A stretch of 64,000 nucleotides of DNA from G963663315 sp965116335. GTDB taxonomy: Bacteria; Pseudomonadota; Gammaproteobacteria; Arenicellales; Poriferihabitantaceae. The DNA is taken from the NCBI GenBank assembly GCA_965116335.1, contig OZ220677.1, positions 2,232,001 through 2,296,000 on the forward strand. The letters are read 5' to 3'. The notes under the pieces were generated by a model. It saw only the letters and a list, made by a program, of their open reading frames with translations, made no database searches and had not been told where the DNA came from. Shown in pieces: positions 1-8,524 of the stretch (within the stretch, counting starts at the first letter, position 1; every line of letters starts with the position of its first letter). The translations under genes were made by a program, and so were the position numbers.

Positions 1-430
1 TGTCTATTCTTTCCTGGAGTTCCTATTCTGGCCGGATTGCGCCGCCGGGTCAACCCGGATTCCGGGTTTTGTGATCATAACCGGGAATTGCCCGGCTTTA
101 TCTGGCTGTGTTTACCACCGCCCCCGCCACTCGTTAATCTCTGGTACACATACAGGGTTCCGCTTCGGTATCCCCTGGCTGTTCTGGACATGGTAGAAAG
201 TAAGACAGAACGCAATTCAAATGCGCGATTAACGTCATCGTAGGGGAGGGTCTCCGTGCCCTCCCGCTATCGTCGACGCGCGTACTCCAACATCCGCGAA
301 CAGGCACTTAAGACCTGTCCCTACAATCATTTCGATCACGCATCAACCCTTGCTGTTGGTATTCCCTTTGCATAGTAGGCCGGGAAGTAATAGTCCTGCA
401 ATCAGGATTGAGATCGTTTTGATCCTCAGG
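1..430. other. Gene-free stretch with one interspersed repeat
   Basis: I see no convincing gene here; the short reading frames lack ribosome-binding sites and family features. Positions 236-275 carry the AGGGGAGGGT...CCCTCCCGC hairpin repeat found again at 39.8, 45.8-46.4 and 55.8 kb. Positions 300-345 carry a relative of the GTAGGGACAGG...CCTGTCC version. Confidence 0.6.
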
Positions 431-790
431 CTAAAGCCGCAGATGATCCAAGTACGCCAGCATGCCAGCAAGCCGGGTATGTGCAGGCAGCCCGTCACTC
501 ATCAGAATGATCTTGCTGACCATCTCTCCATCGAGACCGATTTCACAGCCGACGTTGCGGATGTAACCGCTGTCGTGAGCCACGACCTCATGTTCGAAAT
601 GCTCAGCAGCCTCCTCTGACTGGCGGAGTGCGACCGCCTCACGGACGACAACCGCGCCCGCACACAGGTGAGTCCTCCGGCCACACGTGATACCAGGGCT
701 TTTCGGCACATCCCCCTGATCAATCAGGCGTTGCTGTGCTCGGAAAACCAGACCATTCGAGAAATCATTTGTATTGTTCAAAGTATTCAT
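431..790 (-). CDS. Hypothetical small protein, last gene of a three-gene operon
   Basis: A 119-residue protein I do not recognise. The start is supported by an AGAGGT ribosome-binding site seven bases before the ATG. It lies 22 bases after the end of the frameshifted membrane protein gene and on the same strand, so it is probably the third cistron of an operon with that gene and the peptidoglycan-binding-like gene at 1786-2976. It is mildly acidic and has no signal peptide, membrane segment or known motif. Overlapping frames on both strands are open too, so coding status rests mainly on the ribosome-binding site and the operon position. Confidence 0.45.
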   Translation of the reverse strand: MNTLNNTNDFSNGLVFRAQQRLIDQGDVPKSPGITCGRRTHLCAGAVVVREAVALRQSEEAAEHFEHEVVAHDSGYIRNVGCEIGLDGEMVSKIILMSDGLPAHTRLAGMLAYLDHLRL

Positions 791-812
791 TCACTTTACC
801 TCTTGTTTGTGT

Positions 813-1789
813 TCAACCAAATCTTGCGCCAATAGTCGAATCCGACTTGCCTGCGATCCCACCCAGTAGATTGAAAAGCGCGCGCTCGCCGCTAAAGCCG
901 AATCCTACCGCAAGTACATAGAGCTCGACCACGTTGTCCACTGCCATGATTCCGACTTCCAGTATCCCGGCCTCAAAAGCCAGATACAGAAAAAGGCCAG
1001 ATGCTGCACCGATAACCGGGCGTACCGCCGAGACAAATGTTAAAAGCGGTATGCCGGTCACAACGAATGACTTGCCGGGCGCAAGTGCGCTCAGTACTGC
1101 GCCGAATGCTCCTGCAAGTGTCGTGCCGACAGCGGTACAGGCACCGCCATTCCCACCCGTGCTGTTGTACATCTGGAAATACTGGGAAAATATGATAAAC
1201 GCAAGAAACGCGGCTGTAAAAAAATCCCCAGCACCAGAAACGTCGCCGTATATCGTAGAATCTGCATGTTCTTCCAAAGATCGATAATAACGAGATCATC
1301 CAGTGATTTTCGCACCTGCATCATCTTATTGCGGAGACCGCGACTGTCTAGCCGTTCCCGGTTCTTTAGCCGTTGCCTGATATCGTCCAGAAATGCCTGC
1401 TTCCTCAGACACTCTCCTTTGATCTTCGCATTGCGTTCCAAGCGCTTCTGTAGCGCATGCCACTTGGTATCCAGTTCATCTATCGGCGTGATCAGCAGCA
1501 GGTTCTGCTGGATCAGAAAGAGCATCTCCCAAACGAACAGTTGACGTGGAAGAATACGCTTGAATGCTATTTCCGCATCGTCAAGATATCTTCCGCACCT
1601 GTTCAGTATCTCTTTCGCGCACTCGTCCGACTTAACCACCTTCTCAAGACTTTCGATCTGCCCCCGGGTGGACTCCAGCTCAAACCGAAGGTTCTGCAGG
1701 CTGGATGACCAGCGGATGTGTAATCGTGGCCGACGGGCTCCCTCCGCTGAGAGACCTTCTGCTCCGTCGTCGTTCATGTCAGTGGTCAC
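813..1789 (-). CDS. Coiled-coil/membrane protein, split by a one-base frameshift
   Basis: Two overlapping minus-strand frames read as one protein of about 325 residues. The upstream frame (from 1789) gives a charged, heptad-like N-terminal half of about 190 residues, leading into a hydrophobic segment (TATFLVLGIF). The downstream frame (to 813) continues with FTAAFLAFIIFSQYF and three more hydrophobic stretches rich in Gly and Ala. The join falls at a run of seven A on the plus strand (1218-1224); adding one base restores a single frame. The GTG start overlaps the stop of the preceding gene (GTGA), so the two are translationally coupled. I infer an inner-membrane protein with a cytoplasmic coiled coil; the function is unknown. 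A sequencing error in the homopolymer is as likely as a real mutation. Confidence 0.55.
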
Positions 1790-2976
1790 TCACAAAACTT
1801 ATTCTGATATTTTTTATGTCGCCTGTCAAACTCGGATTGACATTTGTCCAGGCTCGCCTTGTAAAAGCTCCGTATACGCTTTTTCTCATTGTCAACATCG
1901 CTGGCCTGCCGTCCGATTAAAACCATTGCACTAACCGCGCTGTCCATTGCCCCGTTAGCACTGGATACGCACTGTTGCCGCGCCGCCTTATAATCCTTTA
2001 ACAGTTCTTCATCGTCCCATATTTTAATACCTGAACCGGCTGGCAGTCCGCTTGTTTCCCGCCCGTTGCCGTTCCTCCATTTGCCAAGATTGAAAGTACC
2101 CAGGTTTACCCAGTTATAACACTTGACCGGCTGGCCGGTAGTGTTGCCGCCTCCGTCATAGTGCGCTTTTAATTGGGTAAAAGTCTCTTCAATATGTTTC
2201 ATTTCTTCCTCACTGAACTTATGTGGTATTCTATCGTTACTAGTGTAGAAAAAGAATCTCGCCCCGGAACCGGGACCATGGTAACTGTTCTTCGTACATT
2301 CTGCATTTTGTCGGCAGTCAACATCAATGTAGTAGCTATACACATTGATAGCTCCTATATCTGAATAGCTAATTTGAATTCTAACTACCTCATTACTCCC
2401 CTGGAGATGATGGGTCGAAGAAAGCCCATCATTTCCGGCTGTTTGGCTGTATTTATCACCTCTATCGTCATCTGGAAGATCAACGTCTATATAAGATTTT
2501 ATTTCGGCTATCAATTCGCTTTTACTCTTGCCCGCGCTTTTCTCTACTTCTTCCGCTTGATCGGCTTCCACGCTTCCGGCTTCGGCTGTTACGCTTCCGG
2601 CCTCGCCTGCCGGTTCGCTTTCATTGCTGGCCGTTGCTTCGGCTTCGGTTCCTTCCGGTGGACAGGGCCCCGCGTCCCCCGCCCGGTAAAAATCCACTTG
2701 CGCCAGTAACAGGGTTTTGTCGCCCGTGTTCGGGTTTCCACCATGCGCCCGCACAAAAGCCGCCGCCGCTTGGGTTGTCCGCTTGCCAAAGTCTCCATCA
2801 ATCGCGCCCGCATTAAACCCGCATCCATTCAACGCTTGTTGAACCTCCCGGATACTGTTCTTTGCCGCTTCGTCCTCGGCATGGCCGGGCATTGCCAACA
2901 ATAGAAAAGCCGCCATTGTCAGGATTGCCAGCCGTCCAACGGCCAGGGTCTTGATGATTGTTGTTTTTGTTCTCAT
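1786..2976 (-). CDS. Exported protein with peptidoglycan-binding-like domain
   Basis: A 396-residue protein. The chosen ATG at 2976 has AAAGGT before it and begins a classic signal peptide (MRTKTTIIK, hydrophobic core, cleavage near PGHA-ED). A longer frame to 3087 lacks such support. Residues about 40-75 match the PG_binding_1 fold pattern (VQQALNGCGFNAGAIDGDFGKRT), the three-helix module that holds exported proteins to the cell wall. A Glu/Ala-rich linker follows at about 110-165, then an unrecognised C-terminal domain with six or more Cys and a charged tail. It is the first gene of the minus-strand operon with the membrane protein and the 119-residue gene. I infer an envelope role; no catalytic motif is visible. 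Confidence 0.75.
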   Translation of the reverse strand: MRTKTTIIKTLAVGRLAILTMAAFLLLAMPGHAEDEAAKNSIREVQQALNGCGFNAGAIDGDFGKRTTQAAAAFVRAHGGNPNTGDKTLLLAQVDFYRAGDAGPCPPEGTEAEATASNESEPAGEAGSVTAEAGSVEADQAEEVEKSAGKSKSELIAEIKSYIDVDLPDDDRGDKYSQTAGNDGLSSTHHLQGSNEVVRIQISYSDIGAINVYSYYIDVDCRQNAECTKNSYHGPGSGARFFFYTSNDRIPHKFSEEEMKHIEETFTQLKAHYDGGGNTTGQPVKCYNWVNLGTFNLGKWRNGNGRETSGLPAGSGIKIWDDEELLKDYKAARQQCVSSANGAMDSAVSAMVLIGRQASDVDNEKKRIRSFYKASLDKCQSEFDRRHKKYQNKFCE

Positions 2977-3435
2977 AGTTTTACCTTTAATTGTCGTAAT
3001 AAAACCGTTTCTCCCATTCTCTGTTGACATCAACTTGACTCCAAGCCGAACCCAAACAGAAAACGAGTGCCCACAACCGGAGCACAAACAGGAAGATATG
3101 AGGTGTCCCCGACAGGGCGACGGAACAGGTTTTCAAACGAATCAGATCGCCCGACTCGCTTTAAGTCATTGAAATTATTAGGAAATCTGGGGGGGGGGGG
3201 GGGGTGACAGCCAACACGCCATTGTGGGCGTGTCTTGCCATCTGGGTGACCGTATCAGACAAATGCTGACAGAAACCGGAAATCATCCGGGTGGTTTCTT
3301 CTGGCAGGTTTTTTATCATTTTCCGGTCTGTACAAGTAGTCTGTTGTATCTATGATTACATAGCTTATCACAGCAAATTCGCCCGGATCAAATTTTTTTA
3401 TTTCGCACACTGTATTTCTCTACACCACCTAAAAA
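2977..3435. other. Intergenic region containing a G16 homopolymer
   Basis: No gene is supported. Positions 3189-3204 are sixteen consecutive G on the plus strand. The run lies about 210 bases upstream of the operon start at 2976. No terminator or RNA gene was seen. Confidence 0.6.
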
Positions 3436-3636
3436 TCAGACCAGAGAATATTCCCGCACAAAAGTCATCAGGCTGGGGATACCGGGTTCGTAATCAAACC
3501 TTTCGACTCGCCAGACATAGCCGAGTTGATAGGGTTTGACCCACAGAATGTCCAGCTTATCTTTTTCTACCCGGAGAGTCTCTTTCTGTAAATAACGGAA
3601 CAGAGCCGTCTTCTCCCTATATGACGCTAAAAACAA
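3436..3636 (-). CDS. Possible small hypothetical protein or gene remnant
   Basis: A 66-residue frame with only a TTG start and no clear ribosome-binding site, just downstream of the Fic-like gene and on the same strand. The frame stays open upstream into the last bases of that gene in a different phase. It could therefore be a frameshifted tail of the Fic-like protein or a remnant. I do not recognise it. Confidence 0.25.
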   Translation of the reverse strand: MFLASYREKTALFRYLQKETLRVEKDKLDILWVKPYQLGYVWRVERFDYEPGIPSLMTFVREYSLV

Positions 3637-3666
3637 GAAACTCTACTAATAACTGATATTTTGCTA

Positions 3667-4440
3667 TCATTTATATTTTTTATTTTCTTTATTCTGATTT
3701 TTAGTAGTATTTTCAGGTCTTGCCGATTCAGGACACTCTTGCATAATCTCGATATGTCTCTTGTCCAGGCAGGTTAGCATGAACTCTCGCATCGGTTCCT
3801 CATGACCATTCGGATAAAAATCAAGCATCAAGCGATTGAATTCCAGTTGCCTGCTGGCAGGCAGGTTAATCGCGGGTAATCCTGTGGTCAACAGTACGCC
3901 ATTCATCATCAGTCTGCCGGTCCGTTTATTGACATCGAAGAAAAACTGGTTTCTGGCCATCTGTAAAAATATATGAATGGCCTGTGCATAAATTTCATCC
4001 AGGCGGGTCGCGTCCGGTTTATTGGCATCATAACGCAGAGAGTCTTCCAGTACATTCCAGTGGTGATCCAGTTGCTGATAATCCGGGGGAATGTATGGAG
4101 TCCCGGAAATACTTACACCACCATCCCTGAACATCCCGCAGGTCAACGATTCCTCCTTGCCGGCAATCGCATGCAGTTGACAGACGAACGGCTTACTGAC
4201 CTCAAAAGTATTCTCTCGAACACTGGTTATCAGGAACCGCCAGGCAGCTATCTGATTATGGATAATCAACTCCTCCTCAAGCCGCCTGCCACCGATTGAA
4301 ATACCCTCCATCAAGGTCTGGACTTCCGGCACAGTGCAATGGATGCCCTCCAGATTAACCGAATCGCTAATAAAATCGGGTAGCTGCTTTTGTAATAAAA
4401 ACAGGGCCAGTTTCCGGTTTGGCTGAAAATCAAGATTCAT
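3667..4440 (-). CDS. Fic-family protein with degenerate catalytic motif
   Basis: Fic enzymes usually move AMP or another nucleotide group onto target proteins. From the ATG at 4440 the protein has 257 residues. A GTG at 4500 would extend it to 277 but leaves only 11 bases before the divergent coq7. Residues 27-32 (SVNLEG) fit the inhibitory (S/T)xxxE(G/N) helix of Fic proteins, followed by the usual PEVQTLMEG context. The core motif HPFxDGNGRxGR is represented by QFFFDVNKRTGR at residues 165-176: the catalytic His is Gln and the GN pair is VN, while Asn, Arg and the last Arg remain. I infer the fold is kept but AMP transfer is doubtful. The Lys/Asn-rich C-terminus looks like a tail. It is divergent from coq7. 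Confidence 0.75.
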   Translation of the reverse strand: MNLDFQPNRKLALFLLQKQLPDFISDSVNLEGIHCTVPEVQTLMEGISIGGRRLEEELIIHNQIAAWRFLITSVRENTFEVSKPFVCQLHAIAGKEESLTCGMFRDGGVSISGTPYIPPDYQQLDHHWNVLEDSLRYDANKPDATRLDEIYAQAIHIFLQMARNQFFFDVNKRTGRLMMNGVLLTTGLPAINLPASRQLEFNRLMLDFYPNGHEEPMREFMLTCLDKRHIEIMQECPESARPENTTKNQNKENKKYK

Positions 4441-4511
4441 AACAGCAGAGTCTACACCAGACAGCGCCTGATTTGGCCGGTTGGTCCGATACTGATACAC
4501 TATGCAGTGTC

Positions 4512-5156
4512 ATGGAAAATCAACGCCAGTACAGTCGTCTCGACCATCTCGTCATCGGCGCCGCCCGAGCGCTGGATACGCTGTGTGTCAAAGCGCGGTC
4601 AAGCCGTGAATACCCGGCCACCGTGGCAGAAGACGACAGCATGAGTGACCGTGACCGAACCCTGGCGGGTCGCTATATGCGAGTCAACCATGTGGGCGAA
4701 ATCTGTGCACAAGCTCTGTATCAAAGTCAGGCCTGCACGGCCCGCAACGAGGCAACCCGTAAACAGATGCAACAGGCCGCCGCAGAAGAAACCGATCACC
4801 TGGCATGGTGCGAACAGCGTCTGGATGAACTCGGCAGCCGCAAAAGTGTCCTCAATCCGCTCTGGTACGGAGGGGCGTTCATGATCGGGGCGGCAAGCGG
4901 AGCAGCCGGAGACAAATGGAACCTCGGTTTCCTCGCCGAAACCGAAAAACAGGTGGTAGCCCATCTGGACGATCACCTCGGCGCTCTACCAGTCAAGGAT
5001 TTACGAAGCCGCCAGATCGTGTCACAAATGAGGACGGATGAGGCCGCCCATGCTGATCAGGCCATCCATGCCGGAGCCGCCGACCTGCCTCTCCCCATCA
5101 AGGGACTGATGACACTGGCATCCAGAATCATGACTCGCACCGCTTACTGGTTCTGA
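4512..5156 (+). CDS. coq7: Demethoxyubiquinone hydroxylase (Coq7 di-iron enzyme)
   Basis: It adds the last ring hydroxyl in ubiquinone synthesis (demethoxyubiquinone to demethylubiquinone), at the inner membrane. The 214-residue length fits bacterial Coq7. The start at 4512 gives MENQRQYSRLDHLV, the usual beginning of this family; the frame is open upstream to 4473 but that part is not family-like. The di-iron ligands are visible in the motifs VGEICAQ, EETDH and RTDEAAHAD, arranged as E...ExxH...E...ExxH. Its presence implies aerobic ubiquinone synthesis. The stop codon lies at the edge of a roughly 50-base scrap of the neighbouring AAA/nuclease gene. Confidence 0.95.
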   Translation: MENQRQYSRLDHLVIGAARALDTLCVKARSSREYPATVAEDDSMSDRDRTLAGRYMRVNHVGEICAQALYQSQACTARNEATRKQMQQAAAEETDHLAWCEQRLDELGSRKSVLNPLWYGGAFMIGAASGAAGDKWNLGFLAETEKQVVAHLDDHLGALPVKDLRSRQIVSQMRTDEAAHADQAIHAGAADLPLPIKGLMTLASRIMTRTAYWF

Positions 5157-5206
5157 ACGTCCGGGCTATTGGTGTGGACTTGCGGGTAGAGGAGTCCAGC
5201 AGCCGG
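5154..5206 (+). repeat. Remnant of an AAA/PD-(D/E)XK gene 3' end
   Basis: Right after coq7, about 50 bases match the interior of the AAA/nuclease genes with very few mismatches. They correspond to the codons for residues 437-452 (FRAIGVDLRVEESSSR) at 6569-6617 in copy 1. This is the leftover of another, now deleted copy and shows that the family once had at least one more member at this site. Confidence 0.8.
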
Positions 5207-5261
5207 CACAACCGACACCTGAACATATTGACTCCTGTTCTCATGTTATGATGCCTGGATA

Positions 5262-6848
5262 ATGAATGAGAATCAGGACATGGCTCGTCGCCGACTTCCG
5301 ATCGGCATCCAGACCTTCCGGCATATCCGGGAGCGCAACTGCTACTATGTAGACAAGACCCCCTTGATCCGACAGATGATCGATCAGGGTTCTTACTACT
5401 TCCTTTCTCGCCCGCGCCGCTTTGGCAAGAGTTTACTGCTCGATACCCTGCGCGAACTGTTCTCTGGCAACGAAGAATTATTCCGGGGGCTGGATATTCA
5501 CAACCACTGGAACTGGAACCCGGAACAAAAGCATCCGGTAGTGCGAATCAGTTTCGGTGGTAAACACACAGGATCAGGCGATTTGGAGAGCAGCATACTC
5601 AATCAGTTGAACATCATAGAACGTAATGCCGGTTTGACACCATCCCGTGAGCTTACGGATGGCCCGGAACGCCTGCGAGACCTGCTGGATCGTCTGCATG
5701 AACAAAGCGGGCGTGAAGTCGTGGTGCTGATTGACGAATACGACAAGCCCATCCTGGATGTACTGGAAAACCCGGAGATGGCCAGAGCCAACCGGGATTA
5801 CTTGAGGGGATTCTACGGCATCATCAAGGACAGTGCGGAACATATCCGATTCGTCTTCATTACCGGCGTCAGTATGTTCTCCAATGTCAACCTGTTCTCC
5901 GGTCTTAATAACCTGAAAAACATCAGTCTGGACGCAAGATATTCCACCATCTGCGGGTATACGGACAATGACCTCGACACTGTATTTGCTCCAGAGTTGC
6001 CCGGACTTGATCGAGACGAGATTAAAAAATGGTACAACGGCTACAGTTGGTCCGGTGAGGAGAAAGTCTACAACCCGTATGATGTACTGCTATTGTTCGA
6101 TGGGCGGGAATTTGAACCGTACTGGTTTCGCACAGGCACACCGACCTTTCTGTATCGGGAGTTAGTCAAGCATAAAATCAGTCCGATGGAACTGGAGCAC
6201 CGTACGGCAGACCGGGAACTGGTTTCTACCTTTGATGTAGAGAGCTATAACATAGATGCTCTATTGTTTCAGACCGGGTATTTGACTATTGTGGGTAAGG
6301 AACAGACAGGCGGCCTGACCGAATACTGTCTGGACTATCCGAACTATGAAGTAGAGTTAAGTCTGAACCGGGGCTTACTGCGCTATGTGACCGGTATTGA
6401 CCAAATCACGAAGCAGGGAATGGGGTTGCTTCGATTACTGTCTGATCAAGACTTTGATGGATTTGCCGAAGAGTTTCGTATCTATCTGTCCGGGATACCG
6501 CATCCATGGCATGACAGCGCTAATCTGAGTCATTATGAATCGTGGTATGCGAGTCTGTTGTATATGAACTTCCGGGCTATTGGAGTGGACTTGCGGGTAG
6601 AGGAGTCCAGTAGCCGGGGTCGTTCGGACATGGTGCTGATTCATGCGGGTCAAGTATTTGTATTTGAGTTGAAGGTAGTGGAAGATGAATCGGGTAAAGA
6701 GGCGGCATTGAATCAGGCGATGGCACAGATTAGGGACAAGGGCTACAGTGAGAAATACCGCAATCAGGGCAAACCGATTCATCATATTGCGCTTGCCTTC
6801 GGGCAGGCGGAACGTAATCTGCTGGGGATTCGGGTGGAATGTGGCTGA
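5262..6848 (+). CDS. AAA-ATPase-like/PD-(D/E)XK nuclease family protein, copy 1
   Basis: A 528-residue protein of the AAA-ATPase_like (PF09820) plus PD-(D/E)XK (PF08011) family, often present in many copies per genome and of unknown role. Visible parts: an N-terminal LPIGIQTF element; a Walker A-like RPRRFGKS at 50-57; Walker B VVLIDEYD at 154-161; and a C-terminal nuclease signature with D456 and ELK at 469-471. The start is the ATG in ATAATGAATGAG, shared by all three copies; the Met at residue 7 is Lys in copies 2 and 3. Residues 101-142 differ strongly from the other copies while the flanks are nearly identical. The 30 bases before the start are shared with the others, but the long AT-rich leader of copies 2 and 3 is missing. 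Function is unknown; a defence or selfish role is inferred from context only. Confidence 0.85.
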   Translation: MNENQDMARRRLPIGIQTFRHIRERNCYYVDKTPLIRQMIDQGSYYFLSRPRRFGKSLLLDTLRELFSGNEELFRGLDIHNHWNWNPEQKHPVVRISFGGKHTGSGDLESSILNQLNIIERNAGLTPSRELTDGPERLRDLLDRLHEQSGREVVVLIDEYDKPILDVLENPEMARANRDYLRGFYGIIKDSAEHIRFVFITGVSMFSNVNLFSGLNNLKNISLDARYSTICGYTDNDLDTVFAPELPGLDRDEIKKWYNGYSWSGEEKVYNPYDVLLLFDGREFEPYWFRTGTPTFLYRELVKHKISPMELEHRTADRELVSTFDVESYNIDALLFQTGYLTIVGKEQTGGLTEYCLDYPNYEVELSLNRGLLRYVTGIDQITKQGMGLLRLLSDQDFDGFAEEFRIYLSGIPHPWHDSANLSHYESWYASLLYMNFRAIGVDLRVEESSSRGRSDMVLIHAGQVFVFELKVVEDESGKEAALNQAMAQIRDKGYSEKYRNQGKPIHHIALAFGQAERNLLGIRVECG

Positions 6849-6992
6849 TGCCAGAATATGCAATTTACTGCATTTTCCCTCAATAAAATCGGTGATCGAC
6901 AATAGCTCAAACAAGTTAATGATGCCTGATGCTTCCTATGAACCGAGGTCGAGAATATGGGACAAAAAACTGTCTTTCAGGATATTGTCGAG

Positions 6993-7568
6993 TTAGAGGT
7001 CACGGCATTTCCGTAAATTCTCCAGTAGATTTTGCACCGCTTCCCTATTGCGCTCTCCACTTGAAATTCTATTTGGATGTTCTAACTTGCGAGAAATCTT
7101 GTTTATAACATCCCATGCCGCATCAATTGTTGCCTCAATCTCATCTGGTGTGATTTTCGCTTCTTCAAAAACCTTGTCTATCGAGTCCGGGTCTATGTGA
7201 GCGACTGCCTTGTTTCTAATGTCCCATATTTTCTCAATCGTCCTTGAGTGGTTCGTACATACTTTATCAATTTCACAGGCCAGATTGTCGTATCCATTCC
7301 CGCGCAATCGCTCTTTTAGCTGCCGAAAATTTATCGCTCTGTTACTCTTGTCGAATATTTTCCCTAAAGAAAGAAAATACAGTCTAAAGTTTCCTGTCAT
7401 GGATAGTCGAAAAAAATCTACATGGCGGGTATCATTCATCGTCTCAAGAAGTTTTTGATCGCCTTTAGCCGATTCGAGTGCCTTCCATGTATGGAAAAAG
7501 CCGCACGCAGCGCTGGTTTCAGCGCGTATGCGATTGAACGTTTGTCGCAGATCCACTTCGTGGGTCAT
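6993..7568 (-). CDS. HEPN-domain protein, AbiU2-like
   Basis: A 191-residue, mostly helical protein that resembles the HEPN_AbiU2 family. The hallmark is R118-x5-H124 in IRNKAVAH, the Rx4-6H motif used by HEPN ribonucleases for metal-independent RNA cleavage. Many HEPN proteins are toxins or abortive-infection effectors. It lies next to a truncated XRE-type antitoxin-like frame (7659-7814) and a HigBA-like pair, all on the minus strand. No antitoxin in reading order is intact, so I cannot say how it is neutralised. The family call is fairly secure; ribonuclease activity is inferred. Confidence 0.7.
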   Translation of the reverse strand: MTHEVDLRQTFNRIRAETSAACGFFHTWKALESAKGDQKLLETMNDTRHVDFFRLSMTGNFRLYFLSLGKIFDKSNRAINFRQLKERLRGNGYDNLACEIDKVCTNHSRTIEKIWDIRNKAVAHIDPDSIDKVFEEAKITPDEIEATIDAAWDVINKISRKLEHPNRISSGERNREAVQNLLENLRKCRDL

Positions 7569-7658
7569 GTTCTGTCAACAATTAAGTGAAAATCGAGTGG
7601 TCCCATTAAGGTGTAAATTGACGATAGAGGCGTTTCTGATAATGACCCGGATCAAATC

Positions 7659-7814
7659 CTATCTGTCCGGCTTCGGGCCGGTGGGGAACACATCCTTCGT
7701 GATACGGGCAACCAGCACTGCCTTCAACAGATGTGCATCGGCATCAGGATGCTCAAGGTCTTTAAATACATTGCCACTGCCCTGTTCGATTTTTGTCTCT
7801 CTTGTTTTCATTTT
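7659..7814 (-). pseudogene. Truncated XRE/HigA-like regulator
   Basis: From the ATG at 7814 the frame gives MKTRETKIEQGSGNVFKDL, then HPDADAHLLKAVLVARI. This closely fits the N-terminus of XRE-family antitoxins that precede a helix-turn-helix. Here the protein ends about ten residues later in unrelated sequence (FPTGPKPDR), so the DNA-binding domain is missing. I infer a deletion remnant of a toxin-antitoxin module. Confidence 0.6.
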
Positions 7815-7918
7815 ACAGTCTGCATTTTGATATTCCTTTATGTTGGGTTCTGGGTAATTATATCCGAGAATGGTGGTGGCCAATGATTGATTAACAATAT
7901 CAGATCAGGCCTGAACTT

Positions 7919-8218
7919 CTACAACGGACAGGCGCACCTTCTAATCGGGGTTATATCCAGGCGCAAGTCGTAAGCAGCCAAAACTCTGGCTAACGTATCC
8001 ACTCGCGGCGACACTTCACCTGATAATGACCGATAAAGGCTCTCGCGACCAATTCCTGTTTTATCAGCAAGCTCCGTCATGCCTTTTGCTTTCGCTACAT
8101 GCCCAATGGCTCTGGTCAGTTCGGCCATATCACCATCCGCGATCACCTGCTGTAGATACTCCCTGATCATCTCTGGACTATCCAGACTTTCTGACACATC
8201 AAAATTTCTTAATTTCAT
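7919..8218 (-). CDS. HigA-2/HI1420-type antitoxin
   Basis: A 99-residue DNA-binding antitoxin of the HI1420-like family. Hallmarks are the N-terminal MKLRNFDVSE...SPEMIREYLQQVIADGD and the helix-turn-helix TELADKTGIGRESLYRSLSG at about 49-68. It should bind its partner toxin and repress the operon. Its ATG overlaps the ancestral toxin stop (TAATG at 8220-8216), so the pair was translationally coupled in toxin-first order, as in HigBA. The last residues (ITPIRRCACPL) look unlike the family and may be altered. The promoter-side operator is probably the inverted repeat at 8525-8544. Confidence 0.85.
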   Translation of the reverse strand: MKLRNFDVSESLDSPEMIREYLQQVIADGDMAELTRAIGHVAKAKGMTELADKTGIGRESLYRSLSGEVSPRVDTLARVLAAYDLRLDITPIRRCACPL

Positions 8219-8517
8219 TATTCAATCTCCAGTTCTTCGGCCAGCGTTCTTGCTACTTTAATATCACGTTGCTAAGAATCTTTATGGCCTCCTTGCAGCA
8301 GAATAACCAGAACCCCGGCACGGATTACAAAATACAACCGATAACCTTTACCTGTATGAATTCTCATTTCATACAATCCTCTACCGAGTGATTTACGGTC
8401 TCCAAGGTTACCTTGCTGTGCTTGTTCCAATCGGCGTACAATCGCAGCCTTCGCCCGCTGGTCCCTCAATCCTGTTCGCCAAATATAGAATTCCTCTGTT
8501 TCGGATACCTGATACAT
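8218..8517 (-). pseudogene. RelE/HigB-type toxin interrupted by an amber codon
   Basis: The frame from 8517 (MYQVSETEEF) carries the RelE/ParE-superfamily pattern of the HI1419 type: FYIWRTGLRDQRAKAAI, GRGLYEMRIH, GYRLYFVI and VILLQGGHK. Such toxins are ribosome-dependent mRNA interferases. An in-frame TAG at 8272-8274 cuts it after GGHKDS. Beyond it the same frame continues QRDIKVARTLAEELEIE and ends at a TAA overlapping the antitoxin ATG, exactly the family's usual C-terminal helix. Without readthrough the toxin lacks this last helix of about 17 residues. A TTG at 8544 is an alternative start but would lie inside the operator. Confidence 0.75.
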
Positions 8518-8524
8518 ACCCTTA

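Noticed and set aside
37..243. 68-residue frame at the window start
   Set aside because: It has low complexity with many prolines, no ribosome-binding site, and runs into a repeat.
5228..5252. Promoter TTGACT...TATGAT before AAA/nuclease copy 1
   Set aside because: The boxes are only 13 bases apart, too close for a sigma-70 promoter, and the -35 part is absent from copies 2 and 3.
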